From Pestalotiopsis fici W106-1 (Eukaryota; Ascomycota; Sordariomycetes; Amphisphaeriales; Sporocadaceae), in NCBI RefSeq assembly GCF_000516985.1, contig NW_006917102.1:62001-126000 (forward strand): a stretch of 64,000 bases of DNA. Direction: 5' to 3'. Below the pieces are notes generated by a model that saw nothing but the letters and a program-made list of their open reading frames with translations, did not search any database and was not told the origin of the DNA. A program made the translations under genes and the position numbers. Numbering within the stretch: position 1 is the stretch's first letter; the number at the start of each line of letters is the position of its first letter. Shown one piece after another: positions 22,204 to 32,791 of the stretch.

Positions 22204-23667
22204 ACTCCTTCATCATCCGTACTCCAACTCGGTCTCGAACATGTCTTGCAGGGCAAGGAGGCTATGATGAGCCTGGAGCGAGTCAAAGAGCTTGCCTCTT
22301 TCTTCTTGTAGTGTGTAAATTTTATACACGACTGTCTGTTTTATCAACGAACATTTGCACCGGCCCTCTTCTTGTGATCAGCAGGATCACTGGGGATTCT
22401 TGTGCACTCTGCGTTTCTATTTGACGATGACGACTGGATGCAGTCAACGACCAAAACAACCATGGCGTGTTTCCGGCTTGGAGGGCACTTGCGCACCAGC
22501 ATCTTTCCACATTTCGTTGCCAAACTTTGAAGTGGTGTATTTGCAACCTGTATCTTTCGACCGACCTGCTCTAGGTTCATGGGTACTTGAGGGTCTTTCA
22601 ACAGAAAGATTCTTGAGCCACGCATCATCGCGCGCGTCATTTATGGGAGGGAAGGAAGCATCTTCATCATTCGAGTTTCGGCCCCTCTTCTCGACTTCTT
22701 CAATTCTTGTATCTAGGCTCCTTTCTGCATGGCATGTTCCCCCGAGACTCGATATTGATGGATGCCGCCGGCCTTTGTTCTCGATAGGTTCATTTGTTTC
22801 CCACACTGGATTTGGCGTAGAGGCGAAATCATTCATTCGTACGAGGAATGATGCCCGCGAAATGGCTTGAGAATATAGGGTTAGGCTTTGTGCATTGTCT
22901 TTTTCGCAATGTGTTTTCGCAATCAGAACATGATTCACCAAATTTCCTGTGCCAATACTCGCGTGTTAATCTGTGATGAATATATCGGCAGGCATAGTTT
23001 GCAGAAATGACTTGTTGATTATGCATACGTATCATGTCGGTGCTCTGGCATTATAATTTTCTTTGCTGCATAATACAGTAGGTGTGGAGAACTTATGATG
23101 GTTTATGATTTCACACCGAGTTAGCTCTAGTAATATGCTCTTTGGTCTCCAACTTGACTATACACTTGCTTTTAGGTGGAGGTGACATTGGCGGACGGAC
23201 ATGACTACTATTTTGCCGGGTCGATCAAGGGTATCTCGTTCAACTCTTCTCGGGTGGTTTTTCTGTGCAGTATTGATTGGCAACTCAAAGCGGTATTTGA
23301 AGAATAACTTTGGAATGCTTCATGTTTCCTTCCCAACCAGTTTTCAGATGAGCTTCACTCTGTGTTGCTCGTCCAGTCAAGTGGCGAATTTCGACTTGCT
23401 TTTCTTGAGCCCGCAACAACGTCACATTTTCTCTAGCAGAGATCTACAATCACTTCATATTTTTTCAGGCACACAATGAAACACAAACGCGTACTCCTAC
23501 ACAATTGAGGGTCTTTTAAGGTGCTCATCGGGTGGGAACCTTCCGTGAAGTGGAGTGCGAGAGGTGTATACCTGAAGCTTAATGGTGGATTATCTTATAT
23601 GAACCCCCCCTGGAGGATGGAGCATGCCAAGACATTTGAGCACTCAGCAATAACATTGCCCAAGGCC
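22204..23667. other. Intergenic region between the CAP and polygalacturonase genes
   Basis: The first ~150 bp are the CAP 3' end. Two overlapping long frames lie at 22355-22941 on opposite strands (see the separate entry). The rest, up to the pectinase promoter, shows nothing I can identify. Confidence 0.5.
22444..22941 (-). CDS. Uncertain 165-aa hydrophilic frame
   Basis: An ATG-started minus-strand frame has a balanced, charged composition (many Asp, Glu, Arg, Ser) unlike a random shadow. It contains RIEEVEKRGRNSNDEDASF and ends PETRHGCFGR. No family or membrane segment is recognised. A 171-codon frame on the opposite strand covers the same DNA but is less protein-like and starts without an ATG. 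There is no other gene under this region for it to be a shadow of. It could be an orphan gene, an exon of one, or chance. Confidence 0.25.
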   Translation of the reverse strand: MVNHVLIAKTHCEKDNAQSLTLYSQAISRASFLVRMNDFASTPNPVWETNEPIENKGRRHPSISSLGGTCHAERSLDTRIEEVEKRGRNSNDEDASFPPINDARDDAWLKNLSVERPSSTHEPRAGRSKDTGCKYTTSKFGNEMWKDAGAQVPSKPETRHGCFGR

Positions 23668-23674
23668 ATATAAG
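23668..23674 (+). promoter_or_regulatory. TATA box of the endopolygalacturonase gene
   Basis: ATATAAG lies about 76-82 nt upstream of the ATG at 23750. CreA-like hexamers (CTGGAG and GTGGAG) occur within the preceding ~200 bp, which would fit glucose repression of a pectinase. Confidence 0.5.
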
Positions 23675-23749
23675 TGACCAGCAAGACGACTAGAATACGT
23701 GGAACTTTCTCTGTCAAGGAGAAATTGATCGGATTACTGGAATCACAAA

Positions 23750-25039
23750 ATGAAGAATCTGGTGATACTAACCCTTGGGTTCGCCATTGCTAGGGCGGTT
23801 GGGGAGCCTGCGCCTGCGCCAACACCAGCGCCAGATCCAAGGAACGCGGTGGCCAGAAGAGCAGACACATCATGCACGTATAGCGGCTCAGCTGGCTACT
23901 CGTCTGCTAGTGAGTCAAAAGCTGCCTGCTCAACCATAGTCTTGTCTGCTCTCACTGTTCCGGCTGGCGTGACCTTGGATCTAGAAGACTTGAATGATGG
24001 CACCACTGTGAGTAGAATTCCAACATCCATGATTGACAATTTGCTGACGAGATTCATAGGTTGTCTTTGAAGGAACTACAACATTTGGGTACAGTGAGTG
24101 GTCTGGGCCTCTTTTCTCCGTGAGCGGCAACGACATTACAGTCCGTGGAGAAGCCGGTTCGATATTGGACGGACAGGGTGCACTCTATTGGGATGGCCAA
24201 GGGGGCAGTGGAGGCGTAACCAAGCCAAAGTTCTTCAAGGTACGTGCTATTTGGCAGGACAGATGACAAGATACACTTGACATCTCTGCCATTCGAACCT
24301 ATTCTTCAACTTGAGGAGAAGCGTGCTGACTAATGCCAAACAGGCCAACAACTTGAACGACTCGCTTTTAGACTCCATCACCATTCAAAACGCGCCCAAG
24401 AATTCTTTTAGTCTCAACTACGTTTACAACTTGACCGTAAAGGACATCACTGTGGACGACAAGGCCGGTGAAGAGCTGGGAAAGAATACAGACGCCTTCA
24501 ACATCAACAACGCAGACGGTATCTTGATTACAGGAGCAAAGGTCTGGAATCAGGATGACTGTGTGGCCATCAACTCTGGAAAGAACATTGTTTTCGAAAA
24601 TGGCTTCTGCTCCGGTGGGCACGGACTGTCTATAGGATCCGTCGGTGGGCAGACCAACGATAATGCTGTGCGAAACGTCACATTCCGCGATTCTGTCATG
24701 GAGAACTCGCAGCAGTCGGTGAGAATCAAGACCATTTCAGGAGCCAATGGAACAGTAGATGGCATCACCTATAGCAACATTGCCATGAGCGGAGGCGACG
24801 ATTATGGCATTATTGTAATGCAATCCTATAACGGCGTCGACGGCGAACCTACAAACGGAGTCAGCGTGACCAATTTTGTGCTTCAAAATGTCACTGGTAC
24901 GGTACAAAGCGACGCGGTCAATATCTATATTGAGTGCGGCGTGGGCAGCTGTTCCGATTGGACCTGGACAGATGTTCATGTCACTGGTGGAAAGAATAGC
25001 ACAGACTGCCAGAATGTGCCAGAGGGTATATCGTGTTAG
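23750..25039 (+). CDS. Secreted GH28 endopolygalacturonase
   Basis: GH28 endopolygalacturonase hydrolyses homogalacturonan in plant cell walls. Exons 23750-24007, 24060-24239 and 24344-25039 give 377 aa, the usual fungal size. A signal peptide (about 18 residues) precedes a Pro/Ala linker ([11 protein letters not shown]) and an RR processing site. The beta-helix carries all catalytic motifs in order: NTD (residues 194-196), DD in NQDDC (217-218), GHG (238-240) and RIK (273-275). The protein ends in a Cys, as in fungal family members. Donors are GTGAGT and GTACGT. The enzyme should be active as coded. Confidence 0.95.
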
Positions 25040-25696
25040 GATAAAATTGTCGAGAAACCAGCGCATCATAAATCTGTTATGGGCGTGCTACTAGATCTTG
25101 AAGTCTTTTGTATTTAGACAGTAGTGTCAGGACATTCAAGAACATACATGGCACTAGATGAGAGAACTTTCCAAGGACAAGCAGTCGTCGAGCCAATACA
25201 TGTCCATTGACTCATGTGTTCGTCTCTGCTTGCACAAATTGATATCCAAGGTTTGCTGAGAAATGGGAGGTCGATAATTGTCTTAAGTATCCCATCAAGA
25301 TATTTAATTTAAGGCGGGATTAATGAAGTGAGGGTTCAAAAATAACCGAGTCAAAGTCTTTTATCTGATTTGAATGTATACCGCATTGCCCATAGAAACC
25401 TGAAAGAATTTTGCATATTGGCTGCATAAGTCTGTGTACATGCATTATTGAGGGGCTGTCAAGCTTGCTACCCCACCATAAGTCCAGCAGAGGGAAGGAA
25501 AAAAAAAAGTTGCCATCGCTTGATTATCAAGCACCGATTATCTCAGCGTTTGCTTCTAGCAATTTGCCCGGTCACATAAAAAGCCAAACACCAATATTTT
25601 CTGATCATCTCCTTCCTTTGGGATCGAGCCAAAGATAGTTGTGTAATCGGAACACCCCTGAGTACTACACTTGTTTTCAGTTTCACAATATCCGCC
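25040..25696. other. Intergenic: pectinase 3' end and SQT1 promoter
   Basis: AT-rich near the pectinase end and mixed before the WD40 gene. No gene is seen. Confidence 0.55.
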
Positions 25697-27199
25697 ATGT
25701 CTGCCCCGCACAACAACGACGAAATCGAGGATGCGCCCGAGATGCTCGATGTCGATGATGCGCTCGAAGAGGTCGAGGACGCCGAGGGCGACATTGCCAT
25801 GGACTCGGACGACGAGCCCGAGGAAATTATTCTCCAAAACGACAGCATAGCCTACTTTGACCTCCACAAGGACTCCGTCTTCACCATTGCTCAGCACCCA
25901 ACTCAACCCTCTCTGATTGCGACGGGCGGATCAGAAGGTGAAGGTGAGGATGCGCCCGGTAAAGGCTATGTTTTCGACACTAGTTCCATCGCTGGCAGAC
26001 CTGTCCTTCCTCCCAGCTACAACTCCGACCCCAATGCGACACAGCAAAAGAGCACCGAACTGACGCCCCTCTTCGAGATTGACGGCCACACGGATTCGAT
26101 CAATGCGCTCGCTTTCACACTTCCGCGAGGCCAGTACCTGGCATCAGCAGGCATGGATGGAAGACTCAGAGCCTACCAGCTCTCCATCGATGCCCGAAAC
26201 AAGGCCACCTTCACTTTTGTGGGCGAGGCACAAGAGGTTCCCGAGATCAACTGGCTGTTGCCCTGCCCTTCGGCACAGTACCCCAACACGGTAGCATTGG
26301 GTGCCTCTGATGGTTCGGTTTGGGTGTACACCATCGATGCTTCCGACTCTTCCAACCCGCTCCAGATTGTGCAGAGCTACTTCATGCACCCCGAATCCTG
26401 CACAGCTGGTGCATGGTCCGCCGACGGCACGTTTCTCGCAACCGTAGCCGAAGATAGCTCTCTACATGTGTGGGATGTTTGGGGCGAGGCCGCTGCCAAG
26501 GGCCTTACCAACGAGAACGGCCAAACGGTGGTCTCTCTCACTGGTGCTGACCAGCGCTTCGAGGTTGAAGGTGGTCTGTACTCAGTCGCTATCGACCCGA
26601 GAAACGCCTTTGTTGCAGTCGGCGGAGCTGGCGGAATTGTCAAGATTGTTGCCCTGCCGCGGATAGGCAATGCGGCAGCGACACAGGCCCAGCCGCAATC
26701 CAGCAAGCAGAGCAAGGCCAAGGCCAAGGGCGGTGAGGCGAGCGGAAGTCAGGGTGGTGCTATTCTGGCCAGTCTACAATCACAGAGCGACGGAATCGAG
26801 ACCCTTGCCTTCTCCCCTACTCAAAGCCTGCTCGCCGCGGGCAGTGTTGATGGAAGTATCGCCATTTATGACACCGCCAGGAGATTTGCTGTGCGAAGAC
26901 ATATCAAGGAGGCCCATGACGAGTTCAGTGTTGTCAAGGTCGACTTTGTTCAGGGAAGTGGTGATGGATGGCTGCTGACCAGCTGTGGCATGGATGGTGT
27001 CTTGAAGAGATGGGACGTCAGAGGCGCAACCCCGAGCGGCAACGTGAGCTCGGCGAGTGCGGCTGGCTTTGTCAAGGAATGGCGAGGTCACAGAGGAGAT
27101 GGCGAGGGAGGTGGTATCCTTGGTTTCGTGCAAGGAGGTTCGGGCGAAAGAGTCATTACAGCTGGTGATGACGGAGTAGTACTCGTATTTGAGGCTTAA
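25697..27199 (+). CDS. SQT1: WD40-repeat ribosome assembly protein, SQT1/AAMP family
   Basis: Yeast Sqt1 is the dedicated chaperone of ribosomal protein uL16 (Rpl10) during 60S maturation. One exon codes 500 aa. An acidic N-terminus (DDALEEVEDAEGDIAMDSDD) precedes the conserved EIILQNDSIAYFDLH segment that opens the propeller in this family. WD40 repeats fill the rest, with readable endings such as SLHVWDVWG, SIAIYDTARR and VLKRWDVRG. A Lys/Ala/Gly-rich insertion (KQSKAKAKGGEASG, about residue 337) lies in one loop. The length is slightly above that of yeast Sqt1 (431 aa). It converges on the alcohol dehydrogenase gene, about 125 bp away. Confidence 0.9.
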   Translation: MSAPHNNDEIEDAPEMLDVDDALEEVEDAEGDIAMDSDDEPEEIILQNDSIAYFDLHKDSVFTIAQHPTQPSLIATGGSEGEGEDAPGKGYVFDTSSIAGRPVLPPSYNSDPNATQQKSTELTPLFEIDGHTDSINALAFTLPRGQYLASAGMDGRLRAYQLSIDARNKATFTFVGEAQEVPEINWLLPCPSAQYPNTVALGASDGSVWVYTIDASDSSNPLQIVQSYFMHPESCTAGAWSADGTFLATVAEDSSLHVWDVWGEAAAKGLTNENGQTVVSLTGADQRFEVEGGLYSVAIDPRNAFVAVGGAGGIVKIVALPRIGNAAATQAQPQSSKQSKAKAKGGEASGSQGGAILASLQSQSDGIETLAFSPTQSLLAAGSVDGSIAIYDTARRFAVRRHIKEAHDEFSVVKVDFVQGSGDGWLLTSCGMDGVLKRWDVRGATPSGNVSSASAAGFVKEWRGHRGDGEGGGILGFVQGGSGERVITAGDDGVVLVFEA

Positions 27200-27287
27200 T
27201 TTTCTTGATAAATTCTGGACGAAGACATGAACAAATAGACAACCACAACATCAAACATTCTCCATTGATTGGCCTTTGTCATTGGCT

Positions 27288-27308
27288 TTTTTTTTTTTTN
27301 TTTTTTTA
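27288..27308. repeat. T homopolymer with an ambiguous base
   Basis: A run of about 20 T includes the only N in the window, at 27300. It lies between convergent genes. The N most likely marks a homopolymer length that the assembly did not resolve. Confidence 0.8.
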
Positions 27309-27324
27309 ATGGCATAACTCATGA

Positions 27325-28428
27325 CTAATACTTTGCACCCAATTTCTTTTCCGCTTTCAACTGCTCTGAATCAACGACCACTACAGCCTTGCCCGACACC
27401 TTTCCGCCATGGACGAGATCGATCAGTTCCTTGATCTTGTACAAGCTGTTGAACTCATGCGTCTTGACTGTAATACCGTGCTCCGCAACCGCCTCCAACA
27501 TGCTCTTGGACTCTTCCGGTGAGCACAGCAGACTACCCTTGACATGGATATCGCGAAAGACAAGTTCCTGGAAGGGAATCTTGATCTCGTCTGGCTGTGC
27601 AATCTGAACCAGAGTGCCATGCATTCTAGTGACGGCACAGCCCAGTGCAGCCGATTCCTCTGCATCTGCCAGCACAATGGTGGCATCAGCACCATCACCA
27701 CCAGTGACTGCCTGTACCTCGGCAACAACTTTTGATTTTGACGTGCGTGCATCAATGACGATGTCAGCTCCGGTCTTCCTCGACAGTTCTAGGCCTTCCT
27801 CCCTAGCATCAATGGCAATCACATTCAGACCTTTGGCCTTTTTGGCAAACTGTATCCCCAGATGACCAAGACCACCTCCGGATCCCACGATGGCCAGGGA
27901 TTGACCGGCCTTGAGTCCCGTCTGGAGTACGCCGCGCCATATCGTTCGGCCTGCGCATGCCAATGGCGCGGCAGAAAGCAAACTGACCTCGTTCGGGAGA
28001 TGCGTTGTGTGACGTGCGTCAACCTTGACATACTCGGCGAAACAGCCATTGACGTGGACGCCGACGTGGCCGGTGATATGGGAGCAATACTGTCTATGGC
28101 TTTCCTCGGGCCCTAGGCAGTCATGACAAGCGCCGCAAGGATGTAAAGGAAGGCCGCACATGACACGGTCTCCGATCTTGAAGTCATTCACCTCGGATCC
28201 AACCAGGGTGACAGTCCCAGATCCCTCGTGGGACCCGGTCACAGGCAGCTCAGTTTCAAAGGTTCCCCCAGCCACCATGGAGTCGGTATGGCAATACGAG
28301 GCAATGGCCACCTTGACCAGAAGGTCATGGGGTCCGAGATCGGTCGGTACGGACACGCTGTTGATAACATAGGGTTTGTTGTACTCCGTTACCTGGACAG
28401 CTTTCATCTGTTTAGGAATGGGTGGCAT
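27325..28428 (-). CDS. Zinc-dependent alcohol dehydrogenase (MDR superfamily)
   Basis: This is a cytosolic NAD(P)-dependent alcohol/aldehyde oxidoreductase of the yeast Adh type. One exon codes 367 aa from the ATG at 28428 (MPPIPKQMKAVQ). An open extension upstream to 28476 begins with GTG and is not preferred. Catalytic zinc ligands are visible in YCHTD, SHEGSG and the Cys of PLACAGR. The structural zinc lobe has four Cys in the C-x2-C-x2-C-x8-C pattern within PCGACHDCLGPEESHRQYC. The Rossmann motif is IVGSGGGLGHLG. The glutamate position of GHE is kept, although Gly is replaced by Ser. The substrate cannot be read from sequence. Confidence 0.92.
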   Translation of the reverse strand: MPPIPKQMKAVQVTEYNKPYVINSVSVPTDLGPHDLLVKVAIASYCHTDSMVAGGTFETELPVTGSHEGSGTVTLVGSEVNDFKIGDRVMCGLPLHPCGACHDCLGPEESHRQYCSHITGHVGVHVNGCFAEYVKVDARHTTHLPNEVSLLSAAPLACAGRTIWRGVLQTGLKAGQSLAIVGSGGGLGHLGIQFAKKAKGLNVIAIDAREEGLELSRKTGADIVIDARTSKSKVVAEVQAVTGGDGADATIVLADAEESAALGCAVTRMHGTLVQIAQPDEIKIPFQELVFRDIHVKGSLLCSPEESKSMLEAVAEHGITVKTHEFNSLYKIKELIDLVHGGKVSGKAVVVVDSEQLKAEKKLGAKY

Positions 28429-28534
28429 GTTGGAACTCGTTGGTTTGGAGGTTGGTGGATGAAACAGTCTCACCACTATTGCTGCCAGGCTCTATTTTGA
28501 TAGAAAAGCCCACTAAGAGACGACTGCCTCCTAT

Positions 28535-28541
28535 CTATATA
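28535..28541 (-). promoter_or_regulatory. TATA box of the alcohol dehydrogenase gene
   Basis: TATATAG on the minus strand lies about 110 nt upstream of the ATG at 28428, a usual distance. Confidence 0.5.
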
Positions 28542-29680
28542 CCTTGCGCATTGTCAGATATCTAGCCAATCGATGTCAATTGTGTCTTCTTTGTTCATGC
28601 ACAGAGTTCGTGAATTGGCCTCCAAGAGACATATCTTGACGTCATCGCTCACATCGCCTCTAATGCCATTCCTATTGTGACTTTGTAAAATGTCTAATGC
28701 AAACACTTGACTAGGCAGGAATCAAACTCTGGACAGTTGCAAGCAATCATATTCTTGAAAAACTAAAAAGTTACCCTGTAAATCTTTTTGGACTCAGCTG
28801 ACCTTGGTGCAGGACATTTGTTTTCGAGCGGCATTAAGCGGGATTCCTTGGCGCATCTGTCGTGGTTGGTGTCTCATAAAGGACGGCGAATCGCTTGGAG
28901 TGCAGGGCGACTCAGGGCAAACAAGCTCGTCAAAGCCAATTGCATGACTGTCAATACCTTCATTCTTTTTCGTGCGCAACATGGACAACTAGGTCACAGT
29001 AAGGTTGTATCAATATCTAATGCCACTCGAGTTTGTCTTTGATGCGTCACTCTGATAAATATCACGTTCTTTTATATTAAGTGCATATACTCATTGGCGG
29101 CGTGTTTGCGACAGAAACGTTTTATTCCCACTGGGAAACCAAAACTGCAGGAATGCCCCTCTTTCATGCAACTCACCGGCCATTGTCGCTGCCCTAACCA
29201 CAAACGTGTAGGCGGGTGCTCTTCGTGACTGCTCTGATTGGCCAAAGCTGTACATATCAGGCAATAACGGCTCACACTACCCCGCCTTTAGCTTTTCCTG
29301 GATCAAGTAGGACCCACCCAGCCTCCAATGGAGGGGCATAATCGAGTTCTTGCTTCTGAAGGCCTCTTGCCAAAAGTCAACAGTCGGGCACAGTAACAAA
29401 CGAGATGCAAGAATCCATCTCGTGAAACCCTGCCCGTCAGCCCAGCTTATTTCTTCTTCTTCTCTGCTTCAGACTTTTCCCAGCTTCTGCCACTTTGTCC
29501 TTCTTCTATTTCAGCAAGCGATCTCCTCATTTCTTTGACTTCTAGGACTGTTCCCATCAGTCCTCACACGCACAAGTTCGAGAACCCCAATCCACACACA
29601 TCGGCATCAAGTCACTCACGTTTGTCACCAAGCTACCTTCAATCACACTTCACACTCTGACGCGTTACGTCACCGCCAAA
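28542..29680. other. Intergenic region between divergent ADH and HAD genes
   Basis: No gene is seen. The last ~240 bp (from about 29440) are rich in TTCTTC and CTTT tracts and look like the HAD gene leader. Confidence 0.5.
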
Positions 29681-30534
29681 ATGCCTCGTGTAGGTTGAAG
29701 CTCTCCTCCAAACACGCTGCCACCATCAGCACAGTGATGATTTGCCGGCGTCCATGTCTTGCTGTCGAGACTGTTTACTAACCCATACATTGGCTGCAGG
29801 TCAAGTACATCCTTCTCGACTGCGACAACACCCTCTGCTTGTCCGAGCGCCTTGCCTTTGAGGCCTGCACCGACTTGACCAACGAAGTCCTCGAGAAGTG
29901 GGGCAAGCCCGAGCGATACACTGTCGACCAGCTCCTCGAGGACTTTGTCGGCCACAACTTCCGCGGCATGCTCGTCGGTCTCCAGAAGAAGCATGGCTTC
30001 ACCATGACTCCCGAGGAGGTTGATGCCTACGTCGACCGTGAGCTCGGCGCCGTCACCGCCAAGCTGAGCGAGAAGTGCAAGCCCTGCCCTGGTGTTCCCG
30101 AGCAGCTTGAGTGGGCTAAGCAGCAAGGCTATCCCATGTCTGTTGTCAGCACTTCGGCCAAGCCCCGTGTCGTCGCCAGTGTCAAGAAGACGGGCATTGA
30201 CCACTACTTCAAGGACGAGCACATCTTCAGCGCAGCCACTTCCATGGAGAAGCCCTCCAGCAAGCCCGACCCCGCCATCTACAACTTTGCCTGCGAGAAG
30301 CTCGGCGTTGCCAATAAGGATACTGTCACCGTCGAGGACAGCAAGAGCGGCGCCACTGCTGCCATGCGCGCTGGCATCCCTCTCATCGGCTACGTTGGTG
30401 TCTACGGTATTGAAGAGGGCAAGGAGAAGATGGAGCAGATGGCTAAGCTCCTCACCGAGGAGTGCAAGGCTGCTGTCATCATGTACGACTGGAAGGAGTT
30501 CCCCGAGTGCCTCAAGAAGATCGAGTCGCTGTAA
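29681..30534 (+). CDS. HAD-superfamily hydrolase (subfamily IA, phosphatase-like)
   Basis: Haloacid-dehalogenase phosphatases use an aspartyl-phosphate intermediate on small phosphorylated metabolites. Two exons, 29681-29689 (only three codons, MPR) and 29800-30534, give 247 aa. Motif I is LLDCDNTL (Asp10 nucleophile, Asp12), motif II SVVSTSAKP (Ser/Thr), motif III the Lys in SSKPDP, and motif IV TVEDSKSGATAA. The cap insertion between motif I and II is helical, as in the beta-phosphoglucomutase-like group. Codon use is strongly biased to C-ending codons, more than in neighbours, which suggests high expression. An antisense frame of 296 codons over the same DNA is a product of this bias. The substrate is not known. 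Confidence 0.9.
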
Positions 30535-32791
30535 GTGGACAGCCGTTGGTTGCAACGCCCCCTTTTAGTGGCCTGCCTTGCCCGGTCCAGTCAGTCCAGT
30601 CATACTTAGCGGGGTGCAGAAGTCAAAAGACGAAGCCGGCAAACATGTTATGAATCTGACGAGATGATGAAACGACAAATACACTCTACAGTAGAGATGA
30701 ACACTCACTCGCGAAGTGGTGTCACTAGATAGCCTCAATAGAGCTGTACACGAAGCATTGTGAATCCGGGTCTACCTTGTGAGTGAGTTGCTTGTACTCC
30801 TTTTCTTTAATGAGTATCTGGTCCAAAGGTTGTTTTGCCGTAACCGCCAAGCTCAGCTAGAGAACCTCTCGTGGTAAACTTGATATGTCCATAAATAGTG
30901 CCCAGAATGAGGCGAGGTCGACTTGTCTTGGCTTTTTCCCTCCACTGTGGAAAACTTGTGCGCTCGCAGATCTCAAGAGAAATACATCGCGTCGGGAGGT
31001 TCGCCGTACGCAGTGTCCAGTTGTTGACGGTGCTTTTGTGTGATGACCCCCATCTACAATGTGCCGTGCGTAAGTTAGCGGCCCGGCCAAGATGCCTGGA
31101 CATGGATCGTACCCAGGTAAAGGTAGAGTCGAGAAAAGGACATTCGAAAGAAAATATCAACAATGCAAACATTGATAAAGACTTTCAGTATTTTCAAAAG
31201 CGCTGTGCCAGTCAAGACTTGTTGCCTGTCAGCGCCAACTAAACAATATAAACAAGACGAATACGACTACTTCAGGTATTATACTCGGATATAAACAAGT
31301 TGAATTCGCGATCGTCGGGAAGAACCGACCGGTTTAAGATTAAGATTAAAGACAAGGTCAAGGATTATTGATCCCCGCAACTAGCATACAAGTCCGGGCC
31401 TGTTCATTACAGAATAGGTAGTGCACCACACTAGAATATGTGATGGTGCCGAGTTTCCCGCTGGAGATGGCCCCCACCGACACTGAAGCCGTCGATATGG
31501 TTGGCGGGAAGTTGAAAGAACTTCGATTTGCTGGCAGATTTTAGAGGGGGCATCCGACTACATACTGTGTATTGCTCAGGGGCTCGTATCAGATAGCCGG
31601 CCCATGGACATGGTTTGTAGCGGTACTAGTATGCACCAGTCCCCTGCGCCACTGGAGCCGTGCCAAGCCAAGTTCTAACGCAGGTCACCAACCAGCGGAA
31701 TGGACAAGAAACTTGGCCGAATGCAGGAACGAAACGCCGTGTCACAGGGGGGGATATGAGATGGGGGGATATTTGGGCTATCATTTCGAAAACCGGGATG
31801 GCTTCTTCGTTCGACCAGATAGACGGACAGACAGCCAGCCAGACAGTTTGACAAGCCGTCGCCGCCTCCTATCTCGTTTGGGGACTGCCGCTTTGCGGGT
31901 CCCAGGGGGGAAAAGGGCTTTCAAGGGCTGCTTCTTTTCTTCCATCATCCGTGATTGAAAGAAGACTGCCGTGGTTCTCCTGCTTCTTGACAACAATAAC
32001 AACTCCTCTCATTTTTCATTCGGATAAGGGATAACCAAAAAGACCCGTGGGCGATAAACAAAGCCATACCTACTAGGTAGTGTACTCCTGCATGAAACCC
32101 ATCACATGCAGATAGACGCGCCCAGGGGGATTGTTAGAACTGCCCAGCACACCACACTCTCTTTATTCATCCGTCTGAAAGGGGACTTGCTGCGCCCAAA
32201 CACCTATCTTTGACATCTGCGAGTACATATCGAGGACCTGCCCAAAAAGGTCATACACACGCATACCAGCAAATCATTACACAATAATTCGCCGCTTCGG
32301 TGCTCCTCTTTGCTGTGGTGGTCCATCTGAAACCCCTGCATTTTTTTTTTTCCCTCTTCTCGGATTTTCCCTCCCTTCTCCAGTTTCACTGGGATCTGCA
32401 TCCACCTGCAGGAGTTAGTTGCTGGAGTCCTTGCATAGTTCTCCTACATACTTACCTCCCAGCATCCCGGGGCCTGGCTTTCGAACACTCTTTGTTCTTG
32501 TTTGATAGTCGTCTTTCCCTCCTTCTGCCCACTATCATTGGCATTCGCACAACGTTTACTGCGTATACGTTTTGGGCGTTTGCTGTACAATCATTACCGT
32601 CACCAATTCAAGGGACATGCGCTCGGAACAAGGGCCATTGCACTCATCTCCCTCCTCATAGCTGCGGCTTCGACCCCGATCTTGATTGATTCAAGAAAAG
32701 CTTTCTGGCCTCAACTTCCACTCATTTAAAAAAAGGAAAACCGGATAATACATTGACTAAAACGTCGAACAAAAGAACACCACTTCTCAAC
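30535..32791. other. Intergenic region between the HAD and Crh-type genes
   Basis: No supported gene in 2.3 kb. From about 32300 the plus strand becomes CT-rich (runs such as TTTTTTTTTTTCCCTCTTC), consistent with a long leader of the following cell-wall gene. An AAGATT-type short repeat occurs at about 31335-31350. The other open frames are unconvincing. Confidence 0.5.

Noticed and set aside
27325..28476. Longer start for the alcohol dehydrogenase at 28476
   Set aside because: The codon there is GTG. The first ATG at 28428 gives a family-like N-terminus.
29665..30555. 296-codon minus-strand frame over the HAD gene
   Set aside because: It is the antisense of a strongly C-ending-codon gene; the Leu/Gly/Val-rich product is typical of such shadows.
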